From Flavobacteriales bacterium (GTDB lineage: Bacteria; Bacteroidota; Bacteroidia; Flavobacteriales_D; Crocinitomicaceae): DNA of 6,146 nt. Location of the stretch: contig CANMFV010000065.1 in assembly GCA_947496835.1 (NCBI GenBank), positions 1 through 6,146 on the forward strand, read 5' to 3'. The notes beneath the pieces are model-generated. The model did no database searches. It was not told the origin of the DNA and saw only the letters and a list, made by a program, of their open reading frames with translations. Both the position numbers and the translations under genes were made by a program. Of this stretch, positions 1-5,962 are shown piece after piece. Numbering within the stretch: position 1 is the stretch's first letter; each line of letters begins with the position of its first letter.

Positions 1-40
1 CAGTCAGCTGAACTGTAACATTTGTTCAATATATTCGTTG

Positions 41-65
41 AAAAGGAGCGTAAGCTCCTTTTTTT
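41..65 (+). terminator. Hairpin plus T-run directly before the xerC start
   Basis: AAAAGGAGC (41-49) pairs perfectly with GCTCCTTTT (54-62) around a GTAA loop, followed by T through base 65. This has the form of a Rho-independent terminator for a gene to the left of the window. In frame 1 a stop codon at 16-18 could be the end of that gene, but only five codons are visible and I cannot identify it. The T-run abuts the ATG of xerC at 66, so the hairpin would also form the end of the 5' leader of any xerC transcript started upstream. A TATATTCG at 30-37 is one mismatch from the Bacteroidota -7 element TAnnTTTG, but I found no -33 TTG at the right distance. Bases 1-40 otherwise show nothing. Confidence 0.7.
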
Positions 66-947
66 ATGCTCGAACATTTTATCCAATACCTTTCTTTTGA
101 AAAAAGATACTCCCCGCATACCATTGGAGCGTACGAGCATGATGTGCAGCAATTCATCGATTTTGCTGATCTCTCAACCAAAACAGACTTTCAAGAAGTA
201 AATTCATTCCTCGTTCGTGGTTGGATTGTCCAACTGATTGATGATGGAATAAGTAACCGCAGTGTCAACCGGAAATTAGCTTCTTTGAGAACTTATTTTA
301 AATGGTTGAGAAAAGAAGGTCACATCACTACGAATCCACTTGCTAAAATTCAAGGTCCAAAAAACGAAAAACGCTTACCTATTTTTGTGAAAGAATCAGA
401 ATTGGATTCAACAAAAACAAGTTTGCTTTTTTCAACGGATTTTAATGGTGTTCGCGACGAGTTAATGTTCGAACTATTTTATCAGACTGGGATTCGTCTG
501 AGCGAGCTTATAGGCCTCAAGGATTCAGATGTGAGCGAGCAACACATCAAAGTGCTCGGAAAACGCAGCAAAGAGCGATTAATACCCATTTCAAATGAAC
601 TAAGTCAAACAATTCAATTGTTTCGCACAATGAAAAAAAAGATGAACATCGATTCATTGAAACTTTTCACACGTGAAAATGGCTTGGACTTATACCCATC
701 GTTGGTTTACCGAAAAATTAATACAATTCTAGGAACCTTAACGACCTCCGATAAAAAAAGTCCACATGTGCTTCGTCACACTTTCGCCACTCATTTATTG
801 AACAGAGGAACAGGTTTGGAAACGCTGAAAGACTTATTGGGCCACGCAAATTTATCAGCAACTCAAGTATATACTCACAACTCCTTTGCCCAACTAACAG
901 CTGTTTATGCGCAAGCGCATCCACGAGGGATGCAGAAATCAAAATAG
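66..947 (+). CDS. xerC: Site-specific tyrosine recombinase XerC
   Basis: This cytoplasmic recombinase, with XerD, resolves chromosome dimers at the dif site during cell division. At 293 residues it has the usual XerC/XerD length. The N-terminal SAM-like, DNA-binding core-binding domain spans about residues 1-88 (FEKRYSPHTIGAY at 11-23 is typical). The C-terminal catalytic domain holds the full active site: R144 in TGIRLSEL, K166 in the beta-hairpin, H234 and R237 in HVLRHTFATH, H260 in LLGH, and nucleophile Y269. The tail YAQAHPRG (281-288) resembles XerC more than XerD. The hairpin loop reads GKRSKER where GKGSKER is usual, a mild deviation that should not destroy activity. ATG at 66 places the start where family members begin; there is no free Shine-Dalgarno. 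The next gene is 51 bases away with its own promoter candidate, so xerC may be transcribed alone. A phage or transposon integrase is unlikely, given the length and absence of mobile-element context. Confidence 0.93.
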   Translation: MLEHFIQYLSFEKRYSPHTIGAYEHDVQQFIDFADLSTKTDFQEVNSFLVRGWIVQLIDDGISNRSVNRKLASLRTYFKWLRKEGHITTNPLAKIQGPKNEKRLPIFVKESELDSTKTSLLFSTDFNGVRDELMFELFYQTGIRLSELIGLKDSDVSEQHIKVLGKRSKERLIPISNELSQTIQLFRTMKKKMNIDSLKLFTRENGLDLYPSLVYRKINTILGTLTTSDKKSPHVLRHTFATHLLNRGTGLETLKDLLGHANLSATQVYTHNSFAQLTAVYAQAHPRGMQKSK

Positions 948-981
948 TTGTAGAGTCGCTGTCTGAAATTCTATATCTTTG
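948..981 (+). promoter_or_regulatory. Candidate Bacteroidota-type promoter for the PfkB operon
   Basis: TATCTTTG at 974-981 matches the -7 consensus TAnnTTTG exactly, and a TTG lies at 948-950, immediately after the xerC stop. The 23-base spacing is at the long end of the range reported for Flavobacterium. A transcript would begin around 986-988, giving a leader of only about 11-13 bases before the ATG at 999. It would drive the PfkB kinase and the overlapping genes behind it. This is motif matching only. Confidence 0.5.
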
Positions 982-998
982 CATCGAATTTTTTGTAT

Positions 999-1919
999 AT
1001 GAAGTTAGTAACTGTAGGAAGTGTAGCGTTTGACGCTATTGAAACACCGTTTGGAAAAACGGATAAAATCGTTGGTGGAGCTGGAACGTTTATTTCTTTG
1101 GCTTCTTCGTTTTTTGCGAAAGAGCAAGGTCTGATATCTGTGGTAGGAGAAGATTTTCCAAACGAAACATTGTCATATCTAACTTCTCGTGGGGTGAATA
1201 TCGATGGCGTTCAAATTAAAAAAGGAGAAAAAACATTCTTTTGGTCAGGAAAGTATCACAACGACATGAACTCACGTGACACATTAGTGACTGAATTAAA
1301 TGTTCTTGGAACATTCGATCCAATCATCCCTGAAGTTTGCCAAAATGCAGGTTATTTAATGCTCGGTAATTTGAGTCCACAAGTACAACTAACGGTGATC
1401 AATCGCATGGAAAAACGTCCAAAGTTAATTGCTATGGACACCATGAATTTTTGGATGGATATCGCCTTGGATGATTTGAAGGAAACGATGAAGCACATAG
1501 ACATCCTGATCATAAACGATGAAGAAGCAAGACAACTTTCGAAAGAATACTCATTGGTTCGTGCGGCTAAAATCATTCGTGATATGGGTCCAAAAACCTT
1601 AATCATTAAGAAGGGCGAGCATGGTGCATTATTGTTCCACGAAGAAAATATTTTCTTTGCCCCAGCTTTACCGCTAGAGGAAGTGTTTGATCCAACTGGA
1701 GCCGGTGATACCTTCGCTGGTGGATTTATGGGGTACTTGGCAGCAACAAATGATGCGTCTTTTGAGAACATGAAGCGCGCAATTATTGCAGGATCAGCAT
1801 TGGCCTCATTTTGTGTGGAGAAATTCGGAACACAAAGACTAACAGAAATTACGATTGAAGATATTAATCACCGAATTAGTCAATTCGTGGTATTGTCTAA
1901 CTTTGAAATGAACCTATAA
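999..1919 (+). CDS. PfkB-family (ribokinase-like) sugar or nucleoside kinase
   Basis: This is an ATP-dependent cytoplasmic kinase of the ribokinase/PfkB superfamily that phosphorylates a hydroxymethyl group of a sugar, nucleoside or related small molecule. The 306 residues match the family. Visible signatures are the N-terminal strand MKLVTVGSVAFDAI, the glycine pair in VGGAGT (G26-G27), the NxxE-type motif N173-D-E-E176, and the second PfkB signature DPTGAGDTFAGG (231-242), whose GAGD forms the anion hole with D237 as catalytic base. The substrate cannot be fixed; adenosine kinase-like or ribokinase-like activity is possible. I chose ATG 999 over the in-frame TTG at 993 because family members begin with this strand and the TTG adds only two residues. 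The stop codon overlaps the start of the DUF349 gene by one base (TAATG), indicating an operon and possible translational coupling. No frameshift or missing catalytic residue is seen. Confidence 0.9.
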   Translation: MKLVTVGSVAFDAIETPFGKTDKIVGGAGTFISLASSFFAKEQGLISVVGEDFPNETLSYLTSRGVNIDGVQIKKGEKTFFWSGKYHNDMNSRDTLVTELNVLGTFDPIIPEVCQNAGYLMLGNLSPQVQLTVINRMEKRPKLIAMDTMNFWMDIALDDLKETMKHIDILIINDEEARQLSKEYSLVRAAKIIRDMGPKTLIIKKGEHGALLFHEENIFFAPALPLEEVFDPTGAGDTFAGGFMGYLAATNDASFENMKRAIIAGSALASFCVEKFGTQRLTEITIEDINHRISQFVVLSNFEMNL

Positions 1920-3628
1920 TGGAACTCACTAACTTTCAAGAAAAAATACAATTATTAGAGTCCGCAGAGGATTTAATCGGACTTGGTAGAGATGTATCAG
2001 AACTTCGTCAAGAATTTGAAGATTTCATGATCGAGGCTGAACGTGTTGAGCAAGTTAAAAGACTTGAAGCTGCAGATCAAGGAGCAAGCTATGAGGAATT
2101 CGATTATGCTCCTGTAAAAGAAGCTTTTTTTGATGTCTACAAGTCATTTCAAGATAAAAGAAAAAAACAAGTGGAGTTAAAAACAGCACTTGAAAATGAA
2201 AATTTAAAACAGAAGAAAGCACTCGTTGAACGCTTAAAAGATGTGATCGAAAACGAGGAGAAAATCGGAACGGCCTTTAATGCCTACAAGGAAATCCATG
2301 AAAACTGGAAAAAGGTTGGGGACATTCCACGTGACAAACGTGAGGCTTTGCAAAAAGAGTACTCTCGATTGCTTGAGATTTTCTTCTACAACATAAAAAT
2401 TTACAAAGAATTAAAAGAACATGATTACAAGCGTAATCAACAATTGAAGGAAGCACTTCTTTTTAAATTAAAACAGTTGCGTACGGCAAATTTGCCGGTT
2501 CGTGAGGCGGAGGCCAGTCTTCGTTCGCTTCAGGATGAATGGGAAGAAATAGGTCCGGTTCAAAATGAAGAATGGGAATCATTGAAGAATGCTTATTGGG
2601 AAACTGTTCGCGGAGTTTACGATAAATTTAATGAGCATTACGAACAACAAAGAGTCGTTCTCAAAGAAAACATTGATGCTAAAAAGGCGCTAATTGAGAA
2701 ATTAATTGCTGTCAATGAAACCCTTATAAATGTTTCATCTGCAAAAGATTGGGAACAAAAAACAAAAGATGTCTTAGGGTTACAAGAGGCGTGGAAAAAG
2801 ATTGGATTCGGTTCTCGAAAAGAAAATGAATTGGTTTACCAAGAATTCCGTAAACATTGCGATGTCTTTTTTCAAGCGAAAAAGGAATTCTCAAAGGACA
2901 TTGAAAGTAAGTTCAAGGATGTAGCAGACAAAAAACGAAAACTAATTGAGGAAGCAAAAGCTTTAAGTCACTCTCAAGAGTGGAAAAGCACCTCGGAAAA
3001 ATTGATTCAACTTCAAAAAAGATGGAAAGAATCTGGAAACGCTGGACATCGTTTTGAGAATAAATTATGGACCGAATTCAGAGGTGCGTGTAATGTCTTT
3101 TTTGAGGCTAAAGAAGCTCATTTTAAAGTGCAGGATGATGCCAATACTTCCAATCTTACGGCTAAAAATGAATTGATTTCAGAAGTTCAAGCTTGGGATG
3201 TTCCAAGTGATAAACAGGAGGCAATTGCTTCGTTGAGAGCGTTCCAAAATAGATTCAATGAGTTGGGACAAGTTCCAATCAAGGATAAAAATACGGTCTA
3301 TCAAAATTTCAAAAAAGCCATTGATGAAAAATATGCGGCATTGAAATTAGAAGGCCAAGAAAAAGAAAACATTCTTTTCAAGGCAAAATTGGATAACTTG
3401 GAATCTAGTCCTGACCGTGTTAGATTATTTCAAGGGGAGAAAAATGAAATCCGCAAGCAGATTGACCTTCTGAATAAAGAAATGATGTTGTTGGAAAACA
3501 ACCTTGGATTCTTTGCTAAATCTAAAGGGGCAGATGCCTTAAGAGCGGATGTGGACAAAAAGGTGAAGCACGCTCAAGAACGAATTCAACAATTGAAACA
3601 AAAACTTAAATTAATCCCGAATGAATAG
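1919..3628 (+). CDS. Five-repeat DUF349 coiled-coil protein, function unknown
   Basis: This 569-residue, highly charged, mostly helical protein has no signal peptide or membrane segment, so it is probably cytoplasmic. It carries five DUF349 repeats of about 77 residues, recognised by a W-x-x-x-G core followed by an FF/Y-containing helix: W130/G134, W208/G212, W292/G296, W369/G373, and a degenerate F446/G450. Spacing is 78, 84, 77 and 77, so repeat 2 to 3 has a small insertion. Residues 1-95 form a helical N-terminal region. After the repeats comes a coiled-coil tail (about 500-566) with the segment ENNLGFFAKSKGADAL (526-541), which I recall as common in Bacteroidota DUF349 proteins. The family has no established biochemical role; the repeat architecture suggests a scaffold or protein/nucleic-acid binding role, which is inference. 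It overlaps the kinase gene by one base and the following membrane-protein gene by eight. Confidence 0.9.
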   Translation: MELTNFQEKIQLLESAEDLIGLGRDVSELRQEFEDFMIEAERVEQVKRLEAADQGASYEEFDYAPVKEAFFDVYKSFQDKRKKQVELKTALENENLKQKKALVERLKDVIENEEKIGTAFNAYKEIHENWKKVGDIPRDKREALQKEYSRLLEIFFYNIKIYKELKEHDYKRNQQLKEALLFKLKQLRTANLPVREAEASLRSLQDEWEEIGPVQNEEWESLKNAYWETVRGVYDKFNEHYEQQRVVLKENIDAKKALIEKLIAVNETLINVSSAKDWEQKTKDVLGLQEAWKKIGFGSRKENELVYQEFRKHCDVFFQAKKEFSKDIESKFKDVADKKRKLIEEAKALSHSQEWKSTSEKLIQLQKRWKESGNAGHRFENKLWTEFRGACNVFFEAKEAHFKVQDDANTSNLTAKNELISEVQAWDVPSDKQEAIASLRAFQNRFNELGQVPIKDKNTVYQNFKKAIDEKYAALKLEGQEKENILFKAKLDNLESSPDRVRLFQGEKNEIRKQIDLLNKEMMLLENNLGFFAKSKGADALRADVDKKVKHAQERIQQLKQKLKLIPNE

Positions 3629-4289
3629 TTTCATCAATGTTTTGTTATTGGCCGTCACTTTTCCAACAATGTTATTGTCGGTTTTTGTTGGCTTCGATTT
3701 ACCCATTGATTTTTTGAATACAACAGGAGCTAATTTAATGTATCGATTTGAAATTTTCCTCGGTCTTGGATTGGTTTATGCCATCATCAGCTTGCGTCGT
3801 TCTGTTCGCCGATGGATGGGTGTTTTTATGACCTCCAAAACAGCAAAATTTGCATGGAACGGTATTATTAGTCGTGAGCGTAAACAACGCGTAATTCTTT
3901 ATACTTCGATTGAATCGATTGTAATGGCTTTCCTCGCTTTATCTTATAATTATGTTACCGAACAAACAATTTTTATTAGTGCTGTTCTAGTCTTTTTTTC
4001 CATTGAATCGTTGATTTTTTTAATAGTGAATGTGAAAAATAATTTTAGAGTCGGAATTACCTCAAAAGCTATACTTGTCAGCGACCGCGAAATCATTTTA
4101 ATTTACCTTGCCGGACTTCGAAAAGTGAGTGTGAGTCAACAGACGGTCTATTTCGATTATATTCAAGACTTACAGCTATCTTTTCCCATTGATTGTGTGG
4201 AAGCATCAGAACGCACCACATTTTTTACGAGTCTTGAAGCACAATTAGATCCGAATCGTGTACTTTTCCAAAATACAACTCAAAAGTAA
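3621..4289 (+). CDS. Hypothetical membrane protein, four helices plus soluble C-terminal domain
   Basis: I do not recognise this 222-residue protein. Hydrophobic stretches at about 4-24, 43-58, 91-111 and 117-137 suggest four membrane helices in two hairpins. They are joined by a strongly basic segment (RRSVRRW at 59-65, then SRERKQR at 84-90) that by the positive-inside rule should lie in the cytoplasm, as should both termini. Residues about 142-210 are soluble and alternate hydrophobic and polar like beta strands, with RVGITSKAILVSDREIILIY resembling the start of a bacterial PH-like domain; this is a weak inference. ATG 3621 lies eight bases inside the end of the DUF349 gene, so the two are surely co-transcribed and likely coupled. 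Its role may be tied to the DUF349 protein, for instance as its membrane anchor, but nothing in the sequence proves this. Confidence 0.82.
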   Translation: MNSFINVLLLAVTFPTMLLSVFVGFDLPIDFLNTTGANLMYRFEIFLGLGLVYAIISLRRSVRRWMGVFMTSKTAKFAWNGIISRERKQRVILYTSIESIVMAFLALSYNYVTEQTIFISAVLVFFSIESLIFLIVNVKNNFRVGITSKAILVSDREIILIYLAGLRKVSVSQQTVYFDYIQDLQLSFPIDCVEASERTTFFTSLEAQLDPNRVLFQNTTQK

Positions 4290-4326
4290 TTTTGTACTTT
4301 CGGAGTAATATTTAACACAAGAACGC

Positions 4327-5313
4327 TTGAAAATACTGCTTATTCGTTTTAGCTCTATCGGAGATATCGTTCTCACTTTCCCGGTGGTTCACGCGATACG
4401 GAAAGCTTTTCCAGAAGCAAAAATACATTTTGCGAGTAAAAAAAGTTTTGAAACACTATTACTCGGCACAAAGGGAATTCACAAATTTCATTTTCTTTCA
4501 GACTCATTTTCTTCTTTCAAAAGTGAAATAAAAAGTGAAGAATTTGATTACATAATTGACTTACATAATAATTTAAGAACGAGGAGATTAACACTTGGCA
4601 TTCCAGCGAAAATCGCGCGTTTCGATAAATTAAATTTACGTAAATGGCTTTTTACTAAGTTTAAATTTAATGCATTACCGAATGTCCATGTAGTAGACCG
4701 TTATTTGGAAACATTAAAAGTGCTGGGGATAAATTCCGTCGATCAAACGAGAAATCAGTTTCATATTCCTACTTCAAGCAACATAAACATCCTGGAACGA
4801 TTTCCAATGTTAAATGGTTCTTATGTTGCTGTTGCAATTGGAGCGCAGTTTAAAACGAAACGAGTGCCCAAAGAAAAATGGCTCGAGATTTTTCGTGAAA
4901 CAGATTCTCAATTTCTCATTGTTGGTGGAGAAATGGACCGTGAAATAGGTGATTGGTTAGTTGATAATTGTCCATCGAAAATCATTGTTAACACCTGCGG
5001 AGAATTGACTATACTTGAATCTGCAAGCGTTGTTTCTCAAGCAAAAAGTTTACTGACAAACGATACTGGAATGATGCACATTGCAGCCTGTTTTGATACT
5101 CAAATTATTTCAATTTGGGGAAATACAACGCCAGATTTTGGCATGAGCCCATACAGACCACAAGGAACAAAAACCGATAAAATCTTTCAGGTTGATGGAC
5201 TTTCATGCCGCCCATGTTCTAAAATTGGACACCAAGAATGCCCGAAAAAACACTTTCGATGCATGCACGAGCAGGATGCAAAAGCAATAGCGCAATGTAT
5301 AGTAAAAAACTAA
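4327..5313 (+). CDS. Glycosyltransferase family 9 (heptosyltransferase-like)
   Basis: GT9 enzymes move heptose or another sugar from a nucleotide-sugar donor to lipopolysaccharide core or related envelope glycans at the inner face of the cytoplasmic membrane. The 328 residues match the family. The N-terminal acceptor domain opens with MKILLIRFSSIGDIVLTFPV; D13 matches the catalytic Asp known in WaaC. The C-terminal donor domain has LLTNDTGMMHIAA (242-254). The tail carries C294, C297, C305 and C312 in the CRPC...CPKKHFRCM context seen in many GT9 proteins. Acceptor and sugar cannot be assigned. The start is TTG at 4327: in frame there is no ATG between the stop at 4306-4308 and this codon, and the protein then begins where relatives do. 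It follows the membrane-protein gene by 37 bases; TACTTTCG at 4295-4302 is one mismatch from the -7 element, without a clear -33, so co-transcription and a weak own promoter are both possible. Confidence 0.9.
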   Translation: MKILLIRFSSIGDIVLTFPVVHAIRKAFPEAKIHFASKKSFETLLLGTKGIHKFHFLSDSFSSFKSEIKSEEFDYIIDLHNNLRTRRLTLGIPAKIARFDKLNLRKWLFTKFKFNALPNVHVVDRYLETLKVLGINSVDQTRNQFHIPTSSNINILERFPMLNGSYVAVAIGAQFKTKRVPKEKWLEIFRETDSQFLIVGGEMDREIGDWLVDNCPSKIIVNTCGELTILESASVVSQAKSLLTNDTGMMHIAACFDTQIISIWGNTTPDFGMSPYRPQGTKTDKIFQVDGLSCRPCSKIGHQECPKKHFRCMHEQDAKAIAQCIVKN

Positions 5314-5333
5314 GCCTCCAGGAATAGTTTTTT
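5304..5333. terminator. Candidate bidirectional A/T-rich terminator at convergent gene ends
   Basis: AAAAAACTA (5304-5312) is a perfect inverted complement of TAGTTTTTT (5325-5333) with a 12-base loop. Read from either strand it gives an A-run, a short stem and a U-run, as expected of a shared terminator between convergent genes. It covers the stop codons of both the glycosyltransferase and the thioesterase. The stem has a single G-C pair, so it is weak and may not act alone. Confidence 0.4.
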
Positions 5334-5825
5334 TAATTCTGTCGCTTCGGAAGGTTTCATTTTCCCAGCCAAAATCAAACTAAGTTGTTTTCGTCTAAGT
5401 GCCCCTTCAAAACGTTCAATTTCTTCCGCCGTTTCAGGGATTAGTTCGGGAACTTGTATCGGACCTCCATTTTGATCTACCGCCACAAATGTATAAATGG
5501 CTTCATTGCATTTTTCTTTCGCCCCAGTTAGGTTGTCTTCAACGAAAACATCGACAAATATTTCCATAGAGGAGTTGAATGCGCGAGAAACTTTTGCTTC
5601 TAAGGTAACGATAGATGCATGGTTGATTGGTTTCTGAAATGAAACATTGTTAACGGATGCTGTGACCACTACTCGTTTACAATGACGGTGAGCGGAAACA
5701 CTTGCAATAACGTCCATCCAAGCCAATAATTGTCCCCCAAACAAATTCCCTAATGTATTCGTGTCATTTGGCAATACCACTTTGGTGGAAATCGATAAGG
5801 TATCACTTGCTTTAACTGCTTTCAT
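5310..5825 (-). CDS. Acyl-CoA thioesterase, hotdog fold (YciA/BACH type)
   Basis: This cytoplasmic enzyme would hydrolyse acyl-CoA thioesters to free acid and CoA. The 171 residues fit a single hotdog domain (about 8-128) plus a charged helical C-terminal extension (about 130-171). The family signature lies in the first part: LPNDTNTLGNLFGGQLLAWMD at 18-38, where N23 and D38 are the likely catalytic positions and G30-G31 begin the central hotdog helix. VSFQKPI (61-67) is the conserved strand following it. Chain-length preference cannot be read from sequence. ATG at 5825 is the only sensible start: upstream in frame there is a TGA seven codons back and no other start codon, and the next Met is M37. 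A -7 element at 5831-5838 sits so close that the mRNA may have almost no leader. Its 3' end overlaps the glycosyltransferase gene by four bases, tail to tail. Confidence 0.92.
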   Translation of the reverse strand: MKAVKASDTLSISTKVVLPNDTNTLGNLFGGQLLAWMDVIASVSAHRHCKRVVVTASVNNVSFQKPINHASIVTLEAKVSRAFNSSMEIFVDVFVEDNLTGAKEKCNEAIYTFVAVDQNGGPIQVPELIPETAEEIERFEGALRRKQLSLILAGKMKPSEATELKKLFLEA

Positions 5826-5830
5826 AAAGG

Positions 5831-5865
5831 CAAAATTAGTGAAATATCAAGCACCCTGAAACAAA
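5831..5865 (-). promoter_or_regulatory. Candidate promoter for the thioesterase gene
   Basis: On the - strand TAATTTTG (5838 down to 5831) is an exact match to the Bacteroidota -7 element TAnnTTTG, and TTTG (5865 down to 5862) fits the -33 element. The 23-base spacing equals that of the candidate promoter before the PfkB gene. Transcription would begin at about 5824-5827, on or next to the start codon at 5825. Confidence 0.5.
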
Positions 5866-5923
5866 TGTCCTTTTTGATGTGTTAGCAATGTGAAATAATT
5901 GTGAAATAGTGAATAATTCACTA
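5839..5923. repeat. GTGAA(A)TA word cluster with a perfect palindrome, operator-like
   Basis: GTGAAATA occurs at 5839-5846, 5890-5897 and 5901-5908, and the shorter GTGAATA at 5909-5915. The copies at 5890 and 5901 are 11 bases apart, close to one helical turn, and share nine bases (TGTGAAATA). The last copy is the left part of a perfect odd palindrome, TAGTGAAT-A-ATTCACTA (5907-5923), with 8-bp arms. The first copy touches the thioesterase -7 element and the palindrome overlaps the candidate + strand -7 element by two bases. This looks like a transcription-factor binding region, but the AT-rich background makes chance matches easier. Confidence 0.4.
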
Positions 5924-5929
5924 ATTTTA
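5899..5929 (+). promoter_or_regulatory. Candidate promoter for the secreted-protein gene
   Basis: TTG at 5899-5901 and TAATTTTA at 5922-5929 (one mismatch to TAnnTTTG) are separated by 20 bases, an ideal Bacteroidota spacing. The expected start near 5935 leaves a leader of roughly 28 bases before the ATG at 5963. The palindrome at 5907-5923 lies between the two elements, where a bound protein would block transcription. Confidence 0.4.
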
Positions 5930-5962
5930 ACGCTGAACTATTTTGCTATAAAACTACTTACT

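Noticed and set aside
629..640. Run of eight or more A in xerC as a possible programmed frameshift site
   Set aside because: The run is read straight as Met-Lys-Lys-Lys, the protein is full length without shifting, and no stimulating structure or alternative product is evident.
907..920. Perfect palindrome ATGCGCAAGCGCAT
   Set aside because: It encodes part of the conserved YAQAHPRG tail of XerC; a two-base centre is poor for a hairpin and no T-run follows, so coincidence with codon choice is the simpler reading.
718..984. 88-codon - strand open frame over the end of xerC and the following gap
   Set aside because: It is antisense to the conserved catalytic region of xerC and to the candidate PfkB promoter and has no domain signature or promoter of its own.
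993..998. TTG at 993 as the kinase start
   Set aside because: It adds only Met-Tyr before the ATG at 999, and the family begins with the strand encoded from 999.
1352..1771. 139-codon open frame on the - strand inside the kinase gene
   Set aside because: It lies entirely under a gene with intact catalytic motifs; the protein is Ser/Ala/Ile-rich with no recognisable domain, as expected of an antisense shadow.
5938..5945. CTATTTTG as the -7 element of the secreted-protein gene
   Set aside because: It matches TAnnTTTG only with the TA shifted by one base and has no TTG at a workable distance upstream; the element at 5922-5929 with TTG at 5899-5901 fits better.
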